8,709 nt of DNA from Rhodobacterales bacterium UBA3077 (GCA_002366685.1 DFBP01000075.1:400-9108); one strand, 5' to 3'; positions 1 through 5,303 are shown, counted from the first letter of the stretch. The notes: generated by a model from the letters alone, not told the origin. Translations and numbers: made by a program.

Positions 1-177
1 AACCTTGCCGAGCACGGGATCACCCTGCACTACCTCGCCACTTGGCATGACGTGCTGGCCGAGGCCAAAGCTGGCAATTATTTTGACACCAGCACATTGG
101 ATGAAGTCGAAAAGTTCTTCGCGGACCCGCTCGGGTGGTCGCTGGCGCATGGTGGTATTGGTGAAGTCTCCCGCTAG
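1..177 (+). CDS. pyrE: Orotate phosphoribosyltransferase, C-terminal end (partial)
   Basis: Only the last 58 codons and the TAG stop are in the window; the gene enters from the left edge in frame 1. The visible protein runs NLAEHGITLHYLATWHDVLA and ends AHGGIGEVSR. The segments TLHYLATWHDVLAEAK and FDTSTLDEVEKFFADP match my recollection of the C-terminus of alphaproteobacterial PyrE, which lies after the phosphoribosyltransferase core. PyrE joins orotate to PRPP to make OMP in cytoplasmic de novo pyrimidine synthesis. The catalytic PRPP-binding motif is outside the window, so the identification rests on the tail alone. The gene converges on the DUF2478 gene with only 10 bp between the stop codons, and no terminator hairpin is visible there. 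Confidence 0.72.
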   Translation, partial: NLAEHGITLHYLATWHDVLAEAKAGNYFDTSTLDEVEKFFADPLGWSLAHGGIGEVSR

Positions 178-187
178 GGGATCATAC

Positions 188-694
188 TCAGGACATCGCC
201 GCTTTGCACCAGTCGTACATCGCGTCCGGTTCGGGCTGAACATATTCAGCCATTCCCTCAACGAACCTGTCCAGATCGTCGCGGCACCCCTTCCCTACAC
301 CGACTAGCACAGGAATGTCCTGTTCCAATGCCGAGGCTATGGCGTTGCAAAATCCGCGCCCTTCGGCCTCTTGAGGGCCAAACTTGTTGAGCACAAAAAG
401 ATCAACTTGCTCCGCGTCATTGCGCTCAACCGCGGCAACCGCTTCTACGATTCCGGCCGGGTTCAGCCTGCAACCTGTAGAGCCTTTACCCAAGGACTGT
501 GTAATTCTTACAGTAGGGCCCGCAGGCAATACTCGTAAATCCATGTCACAATGGTTTCCGTCAAGGCTCTCATTCCCAAGAACCTTAACCACGCCGGAAA
601 GGTTTACCCCCTCGGATTCCAGCTTTTTGATGGTTTCGGAAATCAATTGGTCGGTCTGACCCATGATTTTCGATGCTACAACCGCAATTTTCAT
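188..694 (-). CDS. DUF2478 family protein (P-loop-NTPase-like fold, degenerate)
   Basis: This 168-residue cytoplasmic protein resembles the DUF2478 family. The best markers are GSTGCRLNPAGIVEAVAAV (residues 71-89) and LFVLNKFGPQEAEGRGF (99-115), the family's signature block. The N-terminus (KIAVVAS, then GQTDQLI) looks like a strand and loop of a MobB/NTPase-type fold, but the P-loop lysine is missing, so nucleotide hydrolysis cannot be assumed. The family's function is not established; I recall some members near molybdate or metal-uptake genes, but nothing here supports that link. The ATG lies 11 bp after the stop of the olsB-like gene on the same strand, so the two are probably co-transcribed. 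There is no signal peptide or membrane segment. Confidence is high for the family and nil for a precise reaction. Confidence 0.8.
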   Translation of the reverse strand: MKIAVVASKIMGQTDQLISETIKKLESEGVNLSGVVKVLGNESLDGNHCDMDLRVLPAGPTVRITQSLGKGSTGCRLNPAGIVEAVAAVERNDAEQVDLFVLNKFGPQEAEGRGFCNAIASALEQDIPVLVGVGKGCRDDLDRFVEGMAEYVQPEPDAMYDWCKAAMS

Positions 695-705
695 TGATCT
701 GGTTC

Positions 706-1419
706 CTAGTTTGCAACCGCCCTCAATAGTCTTTTCCGGCTCGCCGGAATGGCTCCGATCTCTAGCCCTGTAAAAACATGAAGCGTATTCAGGTCATTGT
801 CTATCACAGCATGGTCGGAGACCCAACCGCCCAAAAGCAAATAGGTACGCAATAAGGGCGGCAATGCAGAATGAGCGACCTTGATGTCCGGGCTCCCTGC
901 CCTTCCGGCAAAACGAACGACCTTTGGGGATTTGATTTTTGGCGACCATCTTCGTGGTCCCAAATGCCGCTCGTTTAAAAGCGCAAAAGATTCGAGATGC
1001 TTGCTGGCCTTGGCGCCCCTAAAACTCGAACATCCAAACAGAAGCTTTACGTTATTTTCATCAACATATTTTGTCATGGCCCCCCAGGCAACACGAATGA
1101 TGTCGGGGTCGTTGCATCCCGGTTTTACGCAAAACCGGCCCATTTCAACAAGCTTGCCGGGGTAGTCCTTCAACCCGGACAGTTCATAAAATTGCGCAGC
1201 ATAAGACGATTCGATTTCGCGGCCGCTGGCAAAAGGCTGGATACGAAAAACACAAACAACAAGATGCTCGCGCATATCTTCAACCAGAACATGGGAACAG
1301 CTTTGATCAAAGGCGTCATCATCAGGTTGCCCACCCCTAAAAGCGACGCCACGCAGGGCTTGTGCCGCTGCGATCTCCTCATCGGTTTTTGCAAATCTGG
1401 CTGAATACCTGCGGGCCAT
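706..1419 (-). CDS. olsB: OlsB-like L-ornithine N-alpha-acyltransferase (GNAT fold)
   Basis: The protein resembles OlsB, which moves a 3-hydroxyacyl chain from acyl carrier protein to the alpha-amino group of ornithine, giving lyso-ornithine lipid at the inner face of the membrane. Key stretches, numbered from the chosen start, are ALRGVAF (about 21-27), CSHVLVED (41-48), YAAQFYELSGL (about 73-83), LVEMGRFCVKP (about 89-99) and LLFGCSSFRG (about 126-135), the order expected for the GNAT/autoinducer-synthase-like fold. The ORF is open 30 codons further upstream to 1509. I chose the ATG at 1419 because AAAGG sits 8 nt before it and MARRYSARFAKTDEE begins the conserved part; this gives 237 residues. 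No olsA acyltransferase is adjacent, although OlsA completes ornithine lipid synthesis. The next gene downstream is the DUF2478 gene. A related GNAT with another acyl acceptor is possible. Confidence 0.72.
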   Translation of the reverse strand: MARRYSARFAKTDEEIAAAQALRGVAFRGGQPDDDAFDQSCSHVLVEDMREHLVVCVFRIQPFASGREIESSYAAQFYELSGLKDYPGKLVEMGRFCVKPGCNDPDIIRVAWGAMTKYVDENNVKLLFGCSSFRGAKASKHLESFALLNERHLGPRRWSPKIKSPKVVRFAGRAGSPDIKVAHSALPPLLRTYLLLGGWVSDHAVIDNDLNTLHVFTGLEIGAIPASRKRLLRAVAN

Positions 1420-1533
1420 ATCACGAACCTTTGTCAAACCTTGAACTCTACACCCATTGGATAAATGAAAATCATAAATATATGCTACACAGGATATTGA
1501 AAACCGCATTTAACACAACCCCCGCGAGGCCCC
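1420..1533. promoter_or_regulatory. Divergent olsB / msrB promoter region
   Basis: This 114-bp AT-rich spacer lies between two diverging genes and should hold both promoters. For msrB a plausible sigma-70-like pair is TTGGAT (1457-1462) and TATGCT (1481-1486) with an 18-bp spacer. On the minus strand the AT-rich block at about 1465-1485 could serve as a -10 region for olsB, but no clear -35 stands out. The msrB ATG is preceded by GAGG with a 4-nt gap. I see no strong operator palindrome. Confidence 0.4.
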
Positions 1534-1917
1534 ATGAAAAGAACGCCAGCCCAGCTAAAGCTCCATCTTTCCGATCTTGCCTATAAAGTGACCCAAAAAG
1601 GAGGAACTGAACGCGCGTATTCGCATGACGACTTCCCGAAACAAGCGGGCGTGTTTCACTGCATTTGCTGCGGCGCTCCGCTTTATGATTCCGAGACAAA
1701 ATTTGAGAGCGGTAGCGGGTGGCCGAGTTTCTTCGCGCCGATCAACGACGGAGCTGTCGTCGAAAAGGAAGACCGCAAACTTTTCATGAAACGCACCGAA
1801 ATAACCTGTGCCGAATGTGACGCGCATTTGGGTCACGTGTTTCCGGATGGCCCCGCCCCGACAGGCATGCGCTATTGTATGAACGGCGTGGCTTTGGACT
1901 TCAAACCAAAAGAATGA
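1534..1917 (+). CDS. msrB: Peptide-methionine (R)-S-oxide reductase MsrB
   Basis: This 127-residue single-domain enzyme reduces methionine-R-sulfoxide in oxidised proteins, probably in the cytoplasm since no signal peptide is present. Two CxxC pairs that bind structural zinc are seen at C43/C46 and C92/C95. The signature SGWPSF lies at 61-66, HLGHVF at 98-103, and the catalytic cysteine C115 in RYCMN. The position that carries the resolving cysteine in E. coli MsrB (SGCGWPSF) is a serine here, S61, so recycling must use another cysteine or direct reduction. C45, inside the zinc motif (C-I-C-C), is an extra cysteine. Length is normal for the family. It stands alone, divergent from olsB and 99 bp before phoB. 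Confidence 0.95.
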   Translation: MKRTPAQLKLHLSDLAYKVTQKGGTERAYSHDDFPKQAGVFHCICCGAPLYDSETKFESGSGWPSFFAPINDGAVVEKEDRKLFMKRTEITCAECDAHLGHVFPDGPAPTGMRYCMNGVALDFKPKE

Positions 1918-1919
1918 TC

Positions 1920-1941
1920 TTGTCGTAAAAGCTTCATACAA
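1920..1941 (+). promoter_or_regulatory. Candidate PHO box upstream of phoB
   Basis: Two adjacent 11-bp units, TTGTCGTAAAA (1920-1930) and GCTTCATACAA (1931-1941), resemble the tandem CTGTCATAAAT-type repeats bound by PhoB. By eye about 8 and 6 of 11 positions agree with that consensus. The site lies just after the msrB stop and about 76 bp before the phoB start, a reasonable place for autoregulation. The match is imperfect and could be chance. Confidence 0.33.
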
Positions 1942-1971
1942 GCGTTATAAAGGTACCCGCATCTTATCCAC

Positions 1972-1988
1972 GCGCCCTCCTAGGGCGC
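1972..1988 (+). other. GC-rich hairpin in the phoB leader
   Basis: A perfect 6-bp inverted repeat, GCGCCC (1972-1977) and GGGCGC (1983-1988), encloses a 5-nt loop. No T-tract follows, so it is not a classical terminator for msrB. It ends 28 bp before the phoB ATG and would sit in the 5' untranslated leader of phoB if transcription starts upstream. The phoB ribosome site GGAG (2006-2009) lies outside the stem. Confidence 0.4.
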
Positions 1989-2016
1989 AAGGCAGACCGA
2001 AAACCGGAGCAGGCGC

Positions 2017-2712
2017 ATGAGCATTCAAGTTTTAGTCATCGAAGACGAAGAGGCCCTACAAGGGTTGCTCGAATACAACCTTCAAAAAGAAGGGTATAAG
2101 GTCGCAATTGAGGGTGACGGTGGTGAAGCACTCACCGCAGTTGCTGAACACAGCCCTGACATCATTTTGCTCGACTGGATGCTCCCCAACAAAAACGGAA
2201 TTGATATTTGCCGCGCGCTTCGGAAAGACCCGAAAACCAGCAAAATCCCGATCATTATGATCACGGCGCGGGCTGAAGAAGAAGATAAGTTGCGGGGGTT
2301 AGATTATGGCGCGGACGACTATATCACAAAGCCCTTTTCCATTTCTGAAGTTATCGCTCGTATCCGCGCGGTGCTAAGGCGCGTAAACCCTTCAATCGCG
2401 GGTGATATCGCAAGCTTTGGTGATATCACTCTCGACCGCGAGCAAATGCGCGTTCGGCGCGGTGATCGCACCATCGACCTGGGCCCCACCGAATTTCGCC
2501 TTTTTGAGGTGTTGATCCAGCGCCCGGGCAGGGTTTATTCCCGCGAGCAATTGCTTGACCGCGTATGGGGGCAGGAAGTCTATGTCGAAAACCGGACAGT
2601 TGATGTTCATGTAGGGCGCTTGCGTAAAGCCTTGAACCAAAGTGGCGACAATGATCCGATCAGAACTGTGCGGGCTGCCGGATACGCGCTGGACGAAACC
2701 TATCAGAGTTAA
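2017..2712 (+). CDS. phoB: Phosphate regulon response regulator PhoB
   Basis: This 231-residue OmpR/PhoB-family regulator is phosphorylated by PhoR under phosphate limitation and then binds PHO boxes. The receiver domain covers about 3-120, with the acidic pair E9/D10, phospho-acceptor D53 (LLDWMLP), T83 and K105 (YITKPF). The winged-helix domain covers about 130-228, with LGPTEFRLFEVL and a recognition helix near RTVDVHVGRLRKAL (193-206). The MLPNKNGIDICRALR and ENRTVDVHVGRLRKAL stretches favour PhoB over other OmpR relatives. GGAG lies 7 nt before the ATG. In many alphaproteobacteria phoB follows pstSCAB-phoU; here it follows msrB, and no phoR, phoU or pst gene is in the window. Another PhoB-like paralogue is possible but less likely. 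It converges on the Crp/Fnr regulator gene. Confidence 0.9.
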   Translation: MSIQVLVIEDEEALQGLLEYNLQKEGYKVAIEGDGGEALTAVAEHSPDIILLDWMLPNKNGIDICRALRKDPKTSKIPIIMITARAEEEDKLRGLDYGADDYITKPFSISEVIARIRAVLRRVNPSIAGDIASFGDITLDREQMRVRRGDRTIDLGPTEFRLFEVLIQRPGRVYSREQLLDRVWGQEVYVENRTVDVHVGRLRKALNQSGDNDPIRTVRAAGYALDETYQS

Positions 2713-2780
2713 AGCTGATAAGGTTTGCACATCCTTCAGGATCCTTGTGGGCGCTTAGCAGTGCGAACGTCTAAGAGGTG

Positions 2781-3548
2781 TTATCCAAACTGCAAAACCT
2801 TAAAAGACCCCGGATCGCCCTTTTCATCAATAACGTCTTTGTCTCCGTCGGCGATCCGGCGAAGAAATTGTAGGTTTTTAATTTTAACCGCTTTCAACGA
2901 AATCACGTCCAATACCCCGCGATTCTCCAGATCCTTAAAACCGCGGCTCACAGTCTCGGGTTGCATTCCGAGATATTCGGCCAAATCAACGCGCCGGACG
3001 GGAATATCAATAACCTCGGTATTGCCAGTAATTTCCTGCCGGTTGCGGCACTCAAGAACAAAGGAAGCCAGTTTTTCCAAAGCCTGTTTTTTGGCAATAT
3101 CCGCCGAATGGTCAATGGCTCTAAAAGCCTGATCACGTAAATTTTCCCAGACGATCTTTTGTGAATTAGGATTTTCGGCCATAATTTGCGCAAAAACTTT
3201 AGGGGCCATGCGGCAAATATTTACCTTGCCCAAAGCAACCAAAGCGCCGCGGTTTCGGTTCGAAATATTGCGCAAATCCAGAATATCTCCGCGCATAAAG
3301 AGCGCCGCGATCGTTTTGCGGCCATCCTGCAACAGATGCTGAATGCTTACGACACCGTCATCAATCGCAACGATTGGCCAGTGTGAAAGCGCGTCGCCCT
3401 CCAAAGTATCCCCACGCTTCATACTTAAGGTTCGCGAGTGGTCTGAAAGGTCACATAGTTCATTTCCTGAAAGACTTGCACAAAACAGCTTGGAATCCGA
3501 ATAGAGGGCACAACTTTTGCACTTTTTCTTGACATCATGTGATGACAT
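2781..3548 (-). CDS. FNR-type Crp/Fnr transcriptional regulator, putative [4Fe-4S] oxygen sensor
   Basis: This 255-residue regulator has a cyclic-nucleotide-binding-like beta-roll (about 35-125), a dimerisation helix (about 130-165) and a Crp-type helix-turn-helix (about 185-215). N-terminal cysteines C10, C13 and C23, plus C112 in the core, suit a four-cysteine [4Fe-4S] site as in FNR, which is active only without oxygen. The spacing C-x2-C-x9-C is longer than the x5 of E. coli FNR or the x7 I recall for FnrL/FnrN; C32 is a further candidate. The recognition helix PETVSRGFKDL carries E198, S201 and R202, the E-x2-SR pattern that reads TTGAT-N4-ATCAA. The ATG at 3548 has AGGGGG 7 nt upstream. 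A perfect FNR box lies about 80 bp upstream of the start. It may be an FnrL equivalent or a paralogue. Confidence 0.85.
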   Translation of the reverse strand: MSSHDVKKKCKSCALYSDSKLFCASLSGNELCDLSDHSRTLSMKRGDTLEGDALSHWPIVAIDDGVVSIQHLLQDGRKTIAALFMRGDILDLRNISNRNRGALVALGKVNICRMAPKVFAQIMAENPNSQKIVWENLRDQAFRAIDHSADIAKKQALEKLASFVLECRNRQEITGNTEVIDIPVRRVDLAEYLGMQPETVSRGFKDLENRGVLDVISLKAVKIKNLQFLRRIADGDKDVIDEKGDPGSFKVLQFG

Positions 3549-3590
3549 TTATTTGCCCCCTTAGCTTAGTTTGTGAGGTGAACAGATGGG

Positions 3591-3604
3591 CGCTATTGAT
3601 AGCG
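3591..3604 (-). promoter_or_regulatory. Palindrome CGCTAT-TG-ATAGCG with candidate -10 of the FNR-type gene
   Basis: This is a perfect inverted repeat with 6-bp arms and a 2-bp spacer. Read on the minus strand it contains TATCAA (3601-3596), a fair sigma-70 -10 element. If transcription of the regulator gene began near 3588, the FNR box would be centred at -41.5, the usual class II activating position. The start site is inferred from this geometry and is not independently visible. Confidence 0.4.
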
Positions 3605-3622
3605 TAAACTCGGTTGAAAAAG

Positions 3623-3636
3623 TTGATCGAGATCAA
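3623..3636. promoter_or_regulatory. Perfect FNR box (TTGAT-CGAG-ATCAA)
   Basis: The sequence is an exact match to the FNR consensus TTGAT-N4-ATCAA. It is centred at 3629.5, about 81 bp upstream of the start codon of the FNR-type regulator, whose recognition helix has the residues expected to read this site. Autoregulation is the simplest reading. On the plus strand the same bases could serve as a -35 (TTGATC) for a rightward promoter, which bound FNR would then block. Confidence 0.82.
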
Positions 3637-3651
3637 AAAAGCCCATAAATA
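3623..3651 (+). promoter_or_regulatory. Candidate rightward promoter overlapping the FNR box
   Basis: TTGATC (3623-3628) and TAAATA (3646-3651) are separated by 17 bp, the optimal sigma-70 spacing. A transcript would start near 3658 and run toward the helicase, whose ATG is about 320 nt further on. It could be a long helicase leader or a small RNA. The -35 element is embedded in the FNR box, so it may be a by-product of that site. Confidence 0.3.
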
Positions 3652-3656
3652 CGCAA

Positions 3657-3670
3657 TACGATAGATCGTA
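3657..3670. repeat. Palindrome TACGAT-AG-ATCGTA
   Basis: This is a perfect inverted repeat with 6-bp arms and a 2-bp spacer, the same total length as the FNR box and as the palindrome at 3591-3604. Its centre lies 34 bp from the FNR box centre. No known operator is recognised. Confidence 0.5.
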
Positions 3671-3672
3671 AT

Positions 3673-3909
3673 TTACATGGTTTTGTCGTTGATAGCATAG
3701 CTATGCCGTATGGTTGCCAGTTGAGCGGTCGTGCGAGAGCGGGCAATTACCTTGTCTTGTGACAGGCTTTCCGTACCGGCAAAAGCCGCGTAAAGTTGGC
3801 GGATATCATCCGTGCGAAATAGACAGATCATCGCAGCGGGTTGCAAGGGCTTGCAAATTGGCCCGCGAAGGCTCATATACGCTCGGAACCCCGCGGCCAA
3901 CTCACGCAT
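3673..3909 (-). CDS. Small hypothetical ORF, not recognised
   Basis: An open frame on the minus strand would encode about 78 residues from the ATG at 3909; a GTG at 3930 would add seven residues. I recognise no family. The product would be soluble and fairly basic, with two cysteines and segments such as FRTDDIRQLYAAFAG and IARSRTTAQLATIRHSY. No good ribosome site precedes either start: AGG is about 11 nt before the ATG and nothing suitable precedes the GTG. Codon choice is not obviously unlike the neighbours. The ORF overlaps several palindromes and ends just after the FNR-box cluster, transcribed toward the regulator gene. It may be spurious, a decayed gene, or a real small protein; I rate spurious as somewhat more likely. 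Confidence 0.27.
   Translation of the reverse strand: MRELAAGFRAYMSLRGPICKPLQPAAMICLFRTDDIRQLYAAFAGTESLSQDKVIARSRTTAQLATIRHSYAINDKTM
3695..3706. repeat. Perfect 12-bp palindrome GCATAGCTATGC
   Basis: This is a complete self-complementary 12-mer, 37 bp centre to centre beyond the palindrome at 3657-3670. It overlaps the 3' end of the doubtful minus-strand ORF. No known binding protein is recognised. Confidence 0.45.
3841..3856. repeat. Palindrome TTGCAAG-GG-CTTGCAA
   Basis: This is a perfect inverted repeat with 7-bp arms and a 2-bp spacer, about 125 bp before the helicase ATG. It could be an operator or a short RNA stem. No T-tract follows it on the plus strand. Confidence 0.45.
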
Positions 3910-3981
3910 GAGCGCTAGAGCCTGTCGCACCTGACAAGCTTATGCCGTGCTGCCGCGCGCCTTTTTGAAAGAATCCATTAA

Positions 3982-5214
3982 ATGAATTTCGAGTCCCTCG
4001 GCTTATCCAAGCCGCTCCTGACCACGTTGCAAGAACATGGTTACAGTGAACCTACCCCTATACAGCTTCAAGCTATCCCGCCGATTATGGAAGGCCGTGA
4101 TGTTGTTGGCCTCGCCCAGACCGGCACCGGCAAGACCGCTGCCTTTACCTTACCGCTGCTGCACCGGCTCAGCAAAACCGCAGAGGGTGGTAAAAATCGC
4201 CCTGTGAAAGTGCTGATCCTGTCGCCTACTCGCGAATTGGCCGCCCAAATTGATAAATCTGTACGTGACTACGGGGGGCGTTTGCCGCTCAAATCCACCT
4301 GCGTGGTGGGTGGCGTACCGATCAAGCGGCAAATCACAGCCATTCGAAATGGCGTTGATTTTCTTGTGGCCACGCCGGGCCGATTGGAAGACCTCGTTTC
4401 TCAAAGAGCTGTACGGCTTGATCAGGTCGAAACCGTTGTACTCGACGAAGCCGACCAGATGCTGGATATCGGGTTTATGCCCGCCATCAAGCGCATCCTG
4501 AAACTTTTGCCCAAAAAACGGCAAACGCTGCTTTTCTCGGCCACCATGCCCAAAGAGATCAAAGCCCTCTCCAACGATCACTTGCAAAATCCGGTTGAGG
4601 TGGCTGTGACGCCGGTCGCCAAAACGGCTGACAAAATCGCGCAGAGTGTGATGCACCTGCCCGGTGAAGGCAAAGTGAATGCCATGACCAAACTGGCCAA
4701 AACCCACCCCGGAAAGCGGATCATCGTATTCGCCCGCACCAAGCGCGGGGCTGACAAAATCGCCCGCAAGCTGGTGGCCGAAGGCGTTCATGCCGAGGCT
4801 ATCCACGGCAATAAATCCCAAAGCCAGCGGGTGCGCACCCTTGCGGCTTTCAAGAACGGGAAAACGCTGGTGCTGATCGCTACCGATATCGCAGCCCGTG
4901 GCATCGATGTGCCCGGCGTAGAACTTGTGGTTAATTATGATTTGCCGAACGTGCCGGAAAGCTATGTGCACCGGATTGGCCGCACCGCACGCGCCGGAGC
5001 CTCTGGCCTTGCTGTCTCTTTCTGCACACCGGATGAGGTTAAACTTTTGCGGGCGGTTGAGCGCCTGATTAAGATGAAAATTCCGGCGCTGGCGGCGGAT
5101 GGATCTCCTTTGCAGGAAAAAGATGTCCCGCAGGCCCGCGCCGCAAAACGCCCCGATGCAGGCCGACCCAACCAGCGCCGGCGACGCTACCGGCCGCGCC
5201 AGAAAGCCAGCTAG
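3982..5214 (+). CDS. rhlE: DEAD-box ATP-dependent RNA helicase, RhlE type
   Basis: This 410-residue cytoplasmic helicase unwinds short RNA duplexes using ATP, with roles such as ribosome assembly or RNA turnover. All family motifs are present: Q motif around Q28 (PTPIQ), I AQTGTGKT (45-52), Ia PTREL (82-86), Ib TPGR (131-134), II DEAD (155-158), III SAT (186-188), IV IIVFAR (247-252), V TDIAARGID (301-309) and VI HRIGRTAR (330-337). The C-terminal tail after about 385 is short, disordered-looking and arginine-rich (NQRRRRYRPRQ), typical of RhlE-like RNA-binding extensions. The ATG is preceded by a weak AAAGA. The gene stands alone on this strand, 433 bp from the regulator gene, and is followed by a strong terminator. 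The RhlE assignment among DEAD subfamilies is by resemblance only. Confidence 0.93.
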   Translation: MNFESLGLSKPLLTTLQEHGYSEPTPIQLQAIPPIMEGRDVVGLAQTGTGKTAAFTLPLLHRLSKTAEGGKNRPVKVLILSPTRELAAQIDKSVRDYGGRLPLKSTCVVGGVPIKRQITAIRNGVDFLVATPGRLEDLVSQRAVRLDQVETVVLDEADQMLDIGFMPAIKRILKLLPKKRQTLLFSATMPKEIKALSNDHLQNPVEVAVTPVAKTADKIAQSVMHLPGEGKVNAMTKLAKTHPGKRIIVFARTKRGADKIARKLVAEGVHAEAIHGNKSQSQRVRTLAAFKNGKTLVLIATDIAARGIDVPGVELVVNYDLPNVPESYVHRIGRTARAGASGLAVSFCTPDEVKLLRAVERLIKMKIPALAADGSPLQEKDVPQARAAKRPDAGRPNQRRRRYRPRQKAS

Positions 5215-5254
5215 GCAGTTCGGCCCGAAATAGCGTTATCCAAAATAAGCTTTG

Positions 5255-5279
5255 ATGCCACCGTTCCGGTGGCATTTTT
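5255..5279 (+). terminator. Rho-independent terminator after the helicase gene
   Basis: ATGCCACCG (5255-5263) and CGGTGGCAT (5267-5275) form a perfect 9-bp GC-rich stem with a TTC loop. The last T of the stem begins a run of five T (5275-5279). It lies about 40 bp after the helicase stop and would separate that gene from the ccm operon. Confidence 0.9.
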
Positions 5280-5298
5280 GCAACAAGTGGCAAAAATG
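5273..5298. repeat. Inverted repeat CATTTTTGC / GCAAAAATG next to the terminator
   Basis: A perfect 9-bp inverted repeat (5273-5281 and 5290-5298) with an 8-nt loop overlaps the last 3 bp of the terminator stem and its whole T-tract. It could form only when the base of the terminator stem is open. GTGGCA also occurs twice in direct orientation here (5270-5274 region and 5287-5292 region, the first copy as GTGGCA at 5269-5274 shifted by the reading of the stem), so the pattern may reflect a small duplication. Confidence 0.4.
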
Positions 5299-5303
5299 GA
5301 GCG

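Larger units (their letters stand above)
3549..3981. other. 433-bp region between the FNR-type regulator and helicase genes
   Basis: No recognisable gene lies here. The region holds the promoter side of the regulator gene, a perfect FNR box, several short palindromes, a candidate rightward promoter and an unrecognised minus-strand ORF (listed separately). I found no tRNA fold. The stretch CCGCGCGCC-TTTTT just before the helicase looks terminator-like in composition, but I cannot pair a convincing 5' arm. The helicase start is preceded only by a weak AAAGA. Confidence 0.6.

Noticed and set aside
997..1404. Plus-strand frame of 135 codons
   Set aside because: It is antisense to the olsB-like gene and has no recognisable domain.
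1420..1509. Thirty-codon N-terminal extension of the olsB-like protein
   Set aside because: The extension has no conserved feature and crosses the AT-rich promoter-like spacer, while the ATG at 1419 has AAAGG at a proper distance.
2713..2780. Possible bidirectional terminator between phoB and the FNR-type gene
   Set aside because: Only weak, interrupted pairing (CACA/TGTG and TCC/GGA) is found and there is no T-tract on either side.
3940..3966. Terminator-like GC-rich stretch followed by five T before the helicase
   Set aside because: No convincing 5' arm pairs with CCGCGCGCC, so a stem cannot be supported.
4150..4971. Long 273-codon minus-strand frame
   Set aside because: It is the antisense shadow of the helicase gene, whose motifs are complete; the translation is histidine- and glycine-rich with no family resemblance.
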